A stretch of DNA of 64,000 nt from Epiperipatus broadwayi. Lineage: Eukaryota; Onychophora; Udeonychophora; Euonychophora; Peripatidae. How positions within the stretch are numbered: the stretch's first letter is position 1; each line of letters begins with the position of its first letter. Made by a program: the position numbers and the translations under genes. The notes under the pieces were generated by a model that searched no databases, was not told where the DNA came from, and saw only the letters and a program-made list of their open reading frames with translations. Below, one piece after another: positions 11,009 through 22,411 of this stretch. The stretch is taken from NCBI GenBank assembly GCA_028023455.1, contig JAQFVV010000012.1, positions 7,600,499 to 7,664,498 of the forward strand, given 5' to 3'.

Positions 11009-12140
11009 TTCTTTATTCTTATATATGCAAATTTGAAAAGTTTATTTGCTAGACTATGGATTTTTGCTTCATGGTACTTAAATATTTTTAATAAAAAAAT
11101 AGCAATTTGCTACTAAGTTATGGAACATCTAATATATATATAATTGTTCGTTTTGCCAAGAAATATTTAAATAAATTTTGACATGTGTCAAATTATCCAA
11201 ACATTTAACATTTGGACAATTTTTCATAACTGGATATTTATTTTAACTTAATCAATTTTGAAATGTTCACAAATAATAACTTGCTATTTTTCTTAAGGAG
11301 CTAGTTAAAGAAGTCTAAGTTTGAAATTATAATAAACAACCACAGTGACTTATTTATAAATGAATGTTTATTTATAAATGAATAAACAAAAGGAGTGATA
11401 TTTCTCACTCCATTAGCAGGTGCAAATTCTGAAATATGTGGGATTCAGCTATAAAATATTTGAAGTTTTCAACTTTCTAATAATACATCATCATTATTGA
11501 CTAGCTTTTAGAAGGCAATTCTTAGATAGCAAATCAGATCCACTTCTCTAATATTTTTGACTTGTTTTATTTCTAAAATACTTGTAATAATTTATTTTTT
11601 TATGATCATCAATCAACTTCTTTTTAATGAGCTTGTTTTGTTCTTATCCTCTACAATTCCTTTTATAATTTTTTTATCTCTAATTATATATTCAATCCAA
11701 AGTCTTCTTTATAATTTTTTTAAAAAAAAAAACATTTTATTATTCTTTTCAACATTTTTACATTGCTAATTTTATTTTTTCCATTTTTTTCCAAATCATT
11801 ATTTTTTAAAGCCTTCATTTTTTATCTCACAGATATAGTACTATACTTTAATTAAAAGCCTGTTCAATGAATGTAAATTTTATTTTTTAATTTCTTTGTT
11901 GCTATTATTATAATTTTAAAAGTAATTTCCCAAATTTTTAAAAGCATTGATGTATTCTAAAATTTTGTCTGATACTCTGTATGTATTTCTATTATTTTAT
12001 TTATACTGCATTTATTTTTATTTCAAACTATATAAGTTCTGTCAATTATAAATAACTTTTTATTATATTTATTATTGCTGTCTGTAAATACTATGATATC
12101 ATCACAAATTTATTACCTTGAAATCTGATTCATCATTTTT
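11009..12140. other. Remainder of tandem unit 2, then A+T-rich DNA
   Basis: The first ~120 bases continue the 720 bp unit broken by the LINE, beginning with the second LINE target duplication at 11009-11026. From about 11300 to 12140 I see only A/T-rich sequence with T runs and no coding signal. A 19 bp phrase near 11350-11385 (TGAATGTTTATTTATAAA) is locally repeated. Confidence 0.6.
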
Positions 12141-14350
12141 CAGTGATGTAGAGCTGGAGTAGGCAATCTATGGAATATGTGCCATGTTGACATGTGAAAC
12201 AATTGTCAATGACACTGATTGAAGTGAAATTGTAAAAATAAATAAATTTAATTATAGCACATGCATTTGCACCATCATCTACATTTTGCACATGCAACTC
12301 ACATATGAATGGAATTGTGTCAGTGCAGGCTATGATCCTTTAAAACAAATCTCTTGTTATTATATAATTACTGCTCATGCATTTGTGCTATGCATTCCCA
12401 CCTACATTTTGTTTATATGACTCACACATAAAGGAAAACCACATGTTTAGTGCAGATCATGATATAATAAAATAAACTTATTTTTATTAAGTAATATATT
12501 ACTCCAAAATGTATTCATAAAAGATAAAAACATGATGTTCACTCTTTTCAAGACTCTTGGACAAATGAATATGGATTTGTTTAGCAAAAGAATCATGTTG
12601 TGTGTACATTATGCTGTGAAAGTGTTGTGTGTCATACGTCAAGTATACAAAGACATTATCAAACTAAACATTTTTCCATATTTAGAAACTCTGATGAGAA
12701 AAATGAAGCCATAAAAATGGCTGCTTCTACCTTTAAGAAACAAACTACTCATTTTGGTCAAATAATTGGAACCAAAAATAAAGCCATCGAATGTAGTTAT
12801 ACAATTGCTCATTGTTTAGCTTCAAAAACCAAACCCTTCACAGATGGAGAATTTATCAAAAAAACATTTTTTAAGAAATGTGAAATCTTATTCAGTGATC
12901 TACCAAATAAACAAACAATACTGTCTTGAATTCGAGAAATTCTGACTTCTGTGTCATCATTTTAAAAGACAACTGACATGGATGTAACAATAAAACATGA
13001 AACATATTTCCAACAAGCTGTTATATTTATTGTTGCTGTTGATGAAAGCATTGACATAAATGACATGGCATATCTAACAATAATTGAGTGATATTGTGAC
13101 AATGATCATATTTATGAAGAATTGTATTGCTTCATTCCTATTACTGGTACATTAAAGACACATGGATATTTTCACTGCATTTTTCAATTATTTTGAAAAT
13201 CAGAAAAAAAAAAACAAATTAAATATTTAGTGTTACTACTGATGCCAGCTGTGCAATGATCACAAAAGAAAAGGGATTTATTAAACTTTTTGAAAATCAT
13301 ATTAGACAACAAATATTGAGTTTCCACAGCATTATACCCCAGGAAGCTTTAGTTGTGAAAATCTTGTCACAGTGCTTAAATTCTGTAATGGATACGGTTG
13401 TTAAGATAATTAATTTTATAATTTCACGTTCTTCATTGTCACAGATAATTTATGTCCCTTTTGCAAAACAGGAGCAGTGTATATGTGGATCTCTCACTAC
13501 ACAGCAATATTCATGGCATTAGTCAAGTTAATATCTTGAACAGGTTTGTATCATATCTGGAAAAAATCAAGGTGTTTTTTGATGAAAAATAACACTTCCT
13601 GGAAATGAATGATGAAGACTGGTTATGCAAATTGATGTTTCTGATTGATATAACTCAACACCTGAATGACTTAAACTTGAGTTTGCAAGAAAAAGGGCAA
13701 ACAGTACCAGAACTTTTTGAATACTGGAAAGGATTTGCATCAAACTTACATATATTTTGTCATGTTATTACTACTAGCACCTAGAGTACTTTTCAAGTGT
13801 AAAGGTCCATGCAAATTGATATAACATTAACAAGATGAATTTTAAAATATGTTGAATGTCCCAGAGAAGAATTTTCAAAATGATTTGAAGACTTCACATG
13901 TATTCATATTTTCTTTCCTTATTAAAGCTGATTTAATTGATCTAAAAATGACCCCATTTAACTTATCTCTTTTTGAGTGGATGGATATTGATAGTTTTAA
14001 AATGAAACTCATTAAACTAATATCAGAATTGTGGAAAACTAAATTTGTAGAATTATGGAATACTTTTAAAGAAACTATCTGGAAAAGTTAGCTGTCATTC
14101 TCAATTATTGGATAACTTTACCTGAAAGATTTAATTCTTTGAAAGAAAATCATATATGCTCTACTTTTAGCGTTCAGCTCAACTTACCGATGTGAACAAA
14201 TTTTCTCACATATGGAAAATATTTTGAGTTCACAAAGAAGTTGTCTAACACTCGATTATTCAGAAGCCTGTGTGAAGCTAACAGTGACCAATTAGATACC
14301 TGATATTGAGAAATTGAGGAAAGAGGTAGAAGTACAAAGTTCACATTAAT
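12141..14350 (+). mobile_element. Decayed hAT DNA transposon (right end not identified)
   Basis: The left boundary is tentatively CAGTG at 12141, followed by a GAGCTGGAGTAGGCAATCTA phrase typical of hAT terminal regions. A subterminal region with two diverged repeats (about 12248-12355 and 12362-12470) precedes the transposase gene. I could not find a matching right terminal repeat after 14350, so the end may be lost. Confidence 0.6.
12587..14345 (+). pseudogene. hAT transposase pseudogene, GTF2IRD2/ZBED5-like group
   Basis: Fragments in shifting + strand frames line up in order along the transposase behind vertebrate GTF2IRD2- and ZBED-type domesticated genes. First is a zinc finger CTLCCES...RHYQTKH (C-x2-C...H-x4-H) at about 12600. 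Next come FKKQTTHFGQ and IAHCLASKTKPFTDGEF, then IVAVDESIDINDMAYL (first acidic catalytic region, about 13030). These are followed by SVTTDASCAMITKEKGFIKL, SIIPQEALV...VMDTVVKIINFI, NDEDWLCKLMFLIDITQHLNDLNLSLQEKGQ, and a degenerate C-terminal dimerisation block near 14170-14330. There are multiple frameshifts and in-frame stops, for example at 12927 and 13520. It is clearly dead, and no intact frame longer than about 109 codons remains. Confidence 0.85.
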
Positions 14351-15767
14351 TTACTGATAGCTCATTTTAATAATAAAGAATGACTAATCATATTAGAATT
14401 CTTGATAATTTTTCTTATTTAAACTATATATTTTGTACTGGAAAAAAATTTGTAATTTATAATTTGTATTAGCCTTTTTAATAAATATGTTAAAAACTAA
14501 TATTTAACAAAACATACTAAGGTCACAGATAAAACTGATACACAAAAATACTTGTAATTAATAAAACTTAAAAGTGACTATACACAAACGCACACTTCTG
14601 TGCTTGTTATTTGTTTCTCATTAATTGTGGAGAAGTTTCATTTAGTTCAGAAAAAAGATTACTGCATATTATTTTAGGTAAAAGGAAAATGAAATATGGG
14701 CAATATTGCATCATGATCAAAATTGTCAACAATCAGAATGATAAACAACAATTTGAGAAATGAAAAAAACCAGGAAAAAATATTTTTGTTGTGATAATTG
14801 TGGGACAAAAAATGAATAGATAAATATGAAGATGAAGTTAAAAGTGAAAATATATATGACAAATTCTATCTTCAATGCTAATTTTATCTTTAATCAAAAC
14901 TATATTAATTTAATGATATATATATATTATGACCTTTAGTTTTTGCTTGAAGCTAAATCTCGAGTTATATTTCAGCCTAATGTTTAAAAAAAGAAAAATA
15001 TTCAGTAATTTAAGTTTTAGAATGAATAAACTTTGCTGTTGTTTAATGATGCTATATTTATTTACACGATAAGTCAATGTATAAATATTTTTGCAATTTT
15101 ATAGCTGTAAAGTGATTTTAACAGTTCTAGTTGTGACATTTTAGTTCTATAAATAGTTCTTTGTAATTTTAAAGCACTTACATTTTAAGTATTTGTGAAC
15201 TTTAAGTCTAGTTAATGTAATTTGTAAGCCAATAAGGTTAAAATAATCATAATTAACTATTAAAGTATTTGAAAGATTTAGTATTGGTATTAAATTTAAA
15301 AACCAAGTTCAAACCCATATATTTAAATTTGTTAATATTTGGATTAAATGTTAAAATGATTTAATTCACTTTCAATTGTAATATAATATCTTACAATTAA
15401 ATATTTTAGAATTAATTAGTTTTAAAAAGTCACAATAAAGCTGATAATTTTAAAATGTCACCATAAAGCTGATAATTTTAAAATAAGAATTAAAAGAATG
15501 AATACATGAATATTTGGATGAATGAATGTAAAGTAATTAATTTCTTTAATATTTCCTTGTTTGAAATGTTACTTAATTTTTTTTATTTTTAAAAAAAGAC
15601 AATTTTAAATGTTCTATGTACTTAAATTAAATTGTTACGAATATGTTAAATAAATATAAGATAATATTTTTCTTTTTGAATAAAGCAATTTTCATTTTTG
15701 TAATGTATTTTATTTTTTACTATATTTGATTTTAATACATTGTACAGGCATAAACTTGCATTTATAT
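14351..15767. other. A+T-rich DNA without recognisable genes
   Basis: No coding or structural signal apart from a perfect-looking 31 bp direct duplication at about 15422-15484 (ATAAAGCTGATAATTTTAAAA twice). Confidence 0.6.
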
Positions 15768-15860
15768 ATATATGCGGGTGGTAGATAAGCAATATGAGAT
15801 GGCACTGAGAGTAGTGGGTCATATGAAAGTCTGAGTTCGAATTCCGTCTATTTGATTTTA
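15768..15860 (+). repeat. tRNA-like 3' module of the hammerhead SINE family, truncated
   Basis: It contains GGTGGTAGATAAGCAATATG and then GAAAGTCTGAGTTCGAATTCC, where GAGTTCGAATTCC resembles an internal B box. The same module ends the hammerhead-bearing copies at 35163 (- strand) and 59400 (+ strand). No hammerhead part remains here. Confidence 0.6.
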
Positions 15861-16123
15861 TAAATACTTTATTCTAACAGAAAGTGTAATAATTAATTAG
15901 TCTGTCTAGACATAAATTACTTCATTTAGAAAAATGAATATATAATGAGATTATTTTTAGAATTTCTCCTTAGAGTTGGTAAGACATTGGATTCAAACCA
16001 ATGAAATAATGTGGGTAGAAATTAAAATGTCGATATTAGAAATCATAAGGTAATCACATGATGCAGGTTATAAATAAGAGAAACTCACACTTGTGCACTC
16101 ACTGAGTGTAGCATTCACATTTT

Positions 16124-16226
16124 TTAAAGTGTCATAGCATTGGCTGGGATGCGAACCCACAACCCGGGCAACTGCCTGCAAGTACAAGGCAGTCGCGCTG
16201 ACCTCTCGACCACCAATGCAAGATGA
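16124..16226 (-). repeat. Short tRNA-derived retroposon, copy 1
   Basis: A 103 bp insertion is flanked by the perfect 14 bp target duplication AGCATTCACATTTT (16110-16123 and 16227-16240). On the - strand it has tRNA form: a perfect 7 bp acceptor stem GCATTGG/CCAATGC, a strong ACTGCCT/AGGCAGT arm, and GGGTTCGCATCCC as a B-box-like T arm. It ends TATGACAC followed by an A-rich tail. The odd loop sizes and the tail argue for a SINE or retropseudogene rather than a working tRNA. Confidence 0.82.
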
Positions 16227-16688
16227 AGCATTCACATTTTAATTTATTGTTACTGAAAGTTATTTGTTTTAATTTAATAAGTATAACTTTTTAAAAAATA
16301 ATTTTGGTTTTCTCAATAAAAGTAATGGTTTGCTTAACTTTATCTAGATACAACTTCTAAATTAATATCTTCGAATGCACAGGATTTACATTGTAGTAAA
16401 CATTATGGTAAAACTAAATTAAATTTATATTATTCAAATTTTGTGATTTATGAAACTTTAAAAGACAGCATCGGCATTGCTTTGGCTAGTAAGAACTATT
16501 ATTAATTTTCATTCTTATTTGAAGTTCATTTGATATTCAAGTTTACTTTAACATTTTAAAATTCTCTTTAGTACTAATGACTTTAAAATTATTTCATTGC
16601 TTCAAAACGTTTTTTTTTAAAAGATACTTGTCATTCTAAAACAATATTATTTGTTAATACATTTTGAATGAAGAATTTTAAATTCCTA

Positions 16689-16798
16689 GTCAAGCGTTGG
16701 TGGTCAAGTGGTCAGCTCAACTGCCTTATCTAGCAGTTGTCCCGGGTTAGTGAGTTCGCTTTCCGACCGATGCTATGACACACGAAGAAAAAAAAACC
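16689..16798 (+). repeat. Short tRNA-derived retroposon, copy 2
   Basis: This is homologous to the copy at 16124 but on the + strand and more mutated. It contains TGGTGGTCAAGTGGTCAGC, GTCCCGGGTT and GAGTTCGCTTTCC, then TGCTATGACAC and an A9 tail. It is flanked by the 12 bp duplication TTTAAATTCCTA (16677-16688 and 16799-16810). The A tail and duplication show L1-like retroposition. The two copies face each other across about 460 bp but have separate target sites, so they are independent insertions. Confidence 0.8.
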
Positions 16799-16810
16799 TT
16801 TAAATTCCTA

Positions 16811-18164
16811 ATAATAATAACTTGCCTGAGATGACTAGAATATTGTTTAAATATCTCCTATAAAATTATACATATATTAATAAGAAAACCTTTGACTTAG
16901 TTAAATTATATTATCCTTGGACATACATTTATTTATGCTGTTATTATATATATAAAAAGTTCTTATTGAGGAGAGAAATGTATTTTATTGGCTCCATGGA
17001 AAGAAAACAATCGTCTTATATTCCAGAAGCTTTATAATATACTATTAAATACTTCAATATATTATATATGAATTATAAATGAAAATATGAATATTCTTAA
17101 TATTATTATTATCTTCAGTAAAGTCTAATATGAATTTTTCTGTATTCGTAATGAAAGCTTACTCACTCTCTCTCCCTTATCATCTTCAGTGATCTGAAAA
17201 TTGCTCTAAGAATATTTTAAAATATTTTAAGAATTGTTTCTCCTGCTTATTATTATCATTATTATTTAATAAAATTCTTTCAAAGATAAATGACTTTTAT
17301 TGTGAGAAATAAATACTGTTATTGTTTATTAAATGGAAATTTGTTTAAAATGCATGGCCATATCTACACATTTCTGCTAGCATTATTTTAAATATTTTCT
17401 ACTTATAATTGTGAAGTTTTATTTATACTATTTAATTATATCACGTTTATGCTGATATCTTTATTGTCTACAAAAGTTTTATTTACTTTAGTAATTGTAT
17501 ACTGTTTCATGGTTGGAAACGGAACTTTTTCTTTTACTTTATGAATGGTAAAAGGGTTAAAATTAAAAATAATCAATTTAAAACAGAAAAAAGGGTTTAA
17601 TTTTAAGTTTTAATATTTATGATTGTTGCTTATAATGTCATTATTATTTTTATATGCCTAACATTTGGATATAATTTTGTATTCTATTTTTATAAACAGT
17701 TCTGTCAAAGTTCTCTGAATATTATCATTTGATAATATATTTTGAAAATGTTATGTGTGCCCTTCTTATCAATTATTTATTTATTGGTGTATAATTATTC
17801 TGAATGAAGTTAATTGGATGTATATTTTTTTCTTATTTTACCACCTAATTATTTATTTATTGTTTTTACACATCTGTTAGTTATTATATTTGTTTAAGAG
17901 ATGGTAGCTTAGTTGCTCTTATTTTCTAAGAATGTTTATCTTGTCAGTATAGTTTTGGAGGTTGTAGCTTAGACCCAGTCTTTCTATGTTGTTACATTTT
18001 CAAAATATATTTTATAGCCCTTTATTATATTAAAGCATGTAGTGTTTTATTTAAGGCAAAATCCAGTTATTATTATTGTTCTCTGATGGTTCATTCTCAT
18101 TGCTTTGTGATTAGAAATTAAATCCTAGTTCATTTCTTTACTGCCCTCAAAAGTAGGTGCATTT
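16811..18164. other. A+T-rich DNA without recognisable genes
   Basis: I see nothing beyond simple A/T-rich sequence. Confidence 0.55.
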
Positions 18165-18285
18165 ATTTGTGAGTTCATGCCATTAAACTTTTACTTTCTT
18201 TTTACTTTGTCATCCAAGTGTGTTATTTGTTAATTCATGCCATCAAACTTTTACTTTTGCCTTTACTTTGTCATCCAGATATGGA
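18165..18285. repeat. Tandem duplication, about 61 bp
   Basis: Two copies of a unit contain TTCATGCCAT(T/C)AAACTTTTAC and end with TTTACTTTGTCATCCA. They differ by a few substitutions. Confidence 0.7.
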
Positions 18286-19407
18286 TTTATTTTGTTGGTG
18301 AACTATTTTGTATAAAGTCATAGATAATATATTACCATGACTTTATCCTAGCAATTGATATGTTTTTCATCAGGTATTGAGGAATGTCACCCTTATCTTT
18401 TGTTACCCTCCTATTTTATCTGAGTGTAAGTTATATTGTTAATGTGTAGTTCCTGTAATCATGTTTTGCTCATAATTAAAATGTAAACTCAATAAATAAT
18501 GAAAATTCAATATTTTAAGTTATGTTTTGGCAGAAAGTAACAATTTAATATCCATCTCATCACTGGATTGGTAAGCTTATAATTTTAAAGTTTTATTTGA
18601 CACTCTGAAAATGGTGAATTAAAAAAAAAAAAGGCCTGACAAGCTTTTGACAAAGGGATAATATATAAGTACCAAAAAGAGGCTTTTGAAAAATTAAAAG
18701 GATGCAATATAATAATAGCAGTATTCCAGGGTTGTCCAGCTTAACAGTATGTGTTGGCACACCACATTTCTAATTGATTAAAATTAGTTTTGATAAATTT
18801 TGAGTGATGTACAATAAATGGTGCAATATTTTTAAAAACGCACATTTATTTAATTTGATGACTATTGTTCTAAATGCATTTATACTTAAATAAAATATAA
18901 AGAAAAAAAAAAGAAGGGTGAAATCTTAATCTCTTGATTGTTTATCAACAGCACAAACTGCTGTCTTTATTAACACAATAAACTTGGAACTAAGTTTTAA
19001 TATTTGTAAATTTTATTTCCAATATTAGAAATATGGCAACATTGCTTACATTTTTAAAATTGAATATGAATAGCTTTTTTTTTTTTTTTACACAAATGAT
19101 TTAAAAAATTGAAGTGATATAGCAATAGGCTTGAATATTAAAAAATAATATATATACAATATTTATTATTAAAAAATGTTTCTTTTTCACTTGATTAATA
19201 ATGCATAAAAAACTAAAATTATTTTTTTTCATGAATCACAACTTTGGTTATTTGTAATTTGAAACAAAAGCACGGAACATCCATAACTTAATTAATTTAA
19301 TCACTATTAATTTGATGAGTAATGTTTTAAAAAAATACAAATGATTTTTGAACCATATTTTTAAACCACAATTTTGCCAAAATTATTATTCAGTAAAAAT
19401 ATATATA
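18286..19407. other. A+T-rich DNA without recognisable genes
   Basis: No gene. It has the usual A and T runs, and a TATATATA tract just before the element that begins at 19408. Confidence 0.55.
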
Positions 19408-19540
19408 CCATATTACTTCAAATATAAGACGCCCCTGAATTTAAGATGCAAAAGGATTTTAAGCTCAGAAAAATAAAATTTAAAAATTTAATTGAAAAAT
19501 AAACATTTTTATTTACTTAAATAACTAATAAATACAGGGG

Positions 19541-19727
19541 ATCCATACTTTCTCATACCACTGATACACATAACCGCACACATGTAGAAAAGATAAACAA
19601 TCATCAATATATGTATTTTGTGCTGAACCAGCACTCATCAGTTGGTCCAGATTATCATGTCCCACACATAAATATAATCAGTGCTCAGTTTATATCTTTA
19701 TACTTTAATGGACAGGCTACAATCTAC
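19541..19727 (-). repeat. Hammerhead SINE family, copy A
   Basis: On the - strand this runs from CTGTCCATTAAAG through ACTGAGCACTGATTATA to a hammerhead-like fold at about 19598-19655. The fold has CTGATGA, the stem GTGCTG/CAGCAC, then AAAA where the catalytic GAAA is expected. The tRNA-like end is shortened. Homology to copy B (35 kb) extends about 130 bp further right, to about 19860. There it covers an additional segment with TCATTCTATCATCAGATTTT on the - strand that copy C lacks. Confidence 0.75.
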
Positions 19728-20404
19728 TCCAACCTCCAACTTTTTAACCTTCCATACCATTGAAAATCTGATGATAGAATGCCCAAATCCCATGCAGATG
19801 CCAATTGTTGTCAAGCCCATGATAACCTCAAGTCACTCTGACCCCTCATGTATAGGACAGTATCCATTTAAATACATAGAAGAGGGATGGACTAATGTAA
19901 ATGCAATAAGCTCATCTAATTTATTGCAAATCTTCAGACATACTTTCACTTTCTACATCTTTACTTCAGAACTTGAATTCTTATTTGTAAAATTTGACCG
20001 GGGTACATCATTTTCAGGCCATTTAAATCATTAGTAGTGCTATATTTTATGAAAGAGTTTTTGATAATTTTTTCAGGTATATTTTGTCAATACTGCAAAA
20101 CCTTCCAAAAATATATTATTTGCATTACAAAGTCTTTTTTTTTAGTGTAAATACCATAATGATTTTTTTTTTCAAAGAAACAAAAGATTTTAAAATACAG
20201 TTTTGGGATTTAATGTTAATTAAAAACCTTTTCTAAAATGCAAATTAATATTTTGTCATATTATTAAAGAAGCTTGTCGTACAATTATAAATTGCAGCTG
20301 AACATTATAATTTCTTAATCAATTTGCTTTTATGTAAAAATAAATTTTTCTATTAAAATCTGTATCATTTTTTTAAAATAATTAATATTTTCTGAAAAAA
20401 ATTT

Positions 20405-21300
20405 TAAATGTGTAAAAAAGATTTCTAACACATATGTTTTTAATTTGAAAATCAAAGCAAAGATATTGGAATTGTCAAAATTGTTGATAGGCACCTTCTT
20501 GTGTAGAGAACCAGAGACAACTAGTCACCGTCATGAAAGACATGTTTTTATCTCATTGTTATATTCATTTATTAGTTGTAAAAAATTCTAAAGGTTATTT
20601 ACTATAGTTTTCTTGATAAAATAATAGTAAAATTGGCAAAATAATATTAAACAATTTTAAAACACATTTTTACTTTGAAAATCAAAATGAATATATCAGA
20701 ACTGTCAAAATTATTGGTTTGAGCTGTCTTGTGTAGAGAACAAGAAACAACCAGTTAGCATGGAAGACGGGTTCTTATCTCATTGTTATATTGATTTATT
20801 AGTTGTAAAATATTCTAAAGGTTATTTAGTATAGTTTTCTTGATAAAATAATACTAAAAGTAGCAAAATCATGTTAAAGGATTCTAAAACATATGTTTTT
20901 ACTTTGAAAATCAAAATGAATATATCAGAACTGTCAAAATTATTGGTTTGAGCTGTCTTGTGTAGAGAACAAGAAACAACCAGTTAGCATGGAAGACGGG
21001 TTCTTATCTCATTGTTATATTGATTTATTAGTTGTAAAATATTCTAAAGGTTATTTAGTATAGTTTTCTTGATAAAATAATACTAAAAGTAGCAAAATCA
21101 TGTTAAAGGATTCTAAAACATATGTTTTTACTTTGAAAATCAAAACGAATATAATCAGAACTGTCAAAATCATTGGCGTGCACTGTCTTATATAGAGAAT
21201 AAGAAACAAACAATCAGCATATAAGATAAGTTCTTATCTTATTGCTATATTGATTTATTAGTTGTAAAAAAAATTAAAGACTTCAAAACATTTTTTCGAT
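20405..21300. repeat. 229-230 bp tandem array, about four copies
   Basis: The phrase ACTGTCAAAATTATTGG recurs at about 20472 (diverged), 20700, 20930 and 21160. The two middle copies are nearly identical over the full period, including TTGAGCTGTCTTGTGTAGAG, while the outer two are clearly diverged. That pattern suggests a recent duplication inside an older array. It lies inside the TA-flanked transposon at 19408. Confidence 0.88.
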
Positions 21301-21723
21301 AAAATAATGATAAAATTAGAAAAATAACATTAAAAGTAGTAGTTTGAGAGAGAGTGTTAAAGCTGATTACAAAATTAATTTAAAAAATATAGATATTTAA
21401 TGTTAAATCTTTTTTCTTTTGATTAAAAAAGATTTAACAAGCGGGATATCATCAATCATAATATGCATGTATAAGTGTAAAGCAAAGATCTGCAGAAATA
21501 AGATGTTAAAAATTTTCATTCCCAATTTAAGATGCACCCCTCTTTCATGGGTCCAAAATTTGGGGGTGAAAGCATCTTATATTTGAAGTAATATGGTATT
21601 TAGCAATATATAAATGTTGATAAATAATTATGGCAAAATTGTGGTTTAAGAAAAATTTTATTTTTATTTTTTAGTGTATTTTTCATCAAATTAAAAAGAA
21701 ATATTTCCCCAGAAAATATTATA

Positions 21724-22409
21724 CTGTGTTTCCCCGAAAATAAGATCAGGTCTTATATTAATTTTTGCTCCAAAACATGGTTTAGGGCTTATCTTTAGGA
21801 AATGTCTTATTTAATTTATATTTAAAAATATACTTTTATTCAAGTACAAAAATCTATATTTATTCAAATACAAAAATCTACATTTATTTAATATTAGTAA
21901 TTTCAACAGCACGTAATTAACTTTTACTATTGCTTGAATGTGTAATGATTAGGATTATAATCTTATTACAGAAGATTCTCATTCATTACGAAAATGTTGA
22001 AAAGTTATTTATATTCTGTTAAATTAATAATGTTAAATTTTAAAATAATATATGAAATATTAAGCTGCTTACTTTGTGAATTAAGACCACCATTAATAAT
22101 AAGTTTCAGCCTTTTCGGGTATCAATGTACATTTGTTTACAATATATCTGGTTGGAAGTCAGGTGAAAGAGGAATTCTTATATCAGACTGAAAGAATAGG
22201 CATAGATAAATGAAAAGTAAAATTTTATTTGCAAGTTTATATCTATTTATACATGCATTACTTTATAATTTAATATGCCTGTCATGTGTTTCAATAAGCT
22301 GACAATCTTAACTAAGGCTTTTATTTGGTGTAAGGCTTATATTATCAGTATCTGAAAAATCATGCTAGGACTTATTTACTGATTAGGTCTTATTTTCGGG
22401 GAAACATTG
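21724..22409. mobile_element. Tc/mariner-like MITE with TTTCCCCGAAAATAAGA termini
   Basis: The 686 bp element has termini CTGTGTTTCCCCGAAAATAA at the left and CAATGTTTCCCCGAAAATAA (inverted) at the right. TA borders it at 21722-21723 and 22410-22411. Subterminal phrases such as TCTTATATTAATTTTTGCTCC continue the family signature. From memory, very similar MITEs occur in bats and reptiles, but I cannot verify this here. There is no transposase. The long A/T-rich middle may be a later insertion or family-specific filler. Confidence 0.82.
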
Positions 22410-22411
22410 TA

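Larger units (their letters stand above)
19408..21596. mobile_element. Nonautonomous DNA transposon, 2.19 kb, TA target duplication
   Basis: The left end CCATATTACTTCAAATATAA and the inverted right end (the same 20 bases, continuing into AGATGC) form terminal inverted repeats of about 25 bp. Each is bordered by TA (19406-19407 and 21597-21598), as expected for Tc/mariner or a similar superfamily. There is no transposase frame. Inside are a hammerhead SINE copy (19541-19727) and a 229 bp tandem array (20405-21300), which probably entered later or expanded in place. Confidence 0.8.

Noticed and set aside
16131-16219. A working tRNA gene on the - strand
   Set aside because: Target duplications, the extra TATGACAC and A-rich tail, and abnormal loop lengths show a retroposed copy. 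A mutated sibling lies 0.5 kb away.
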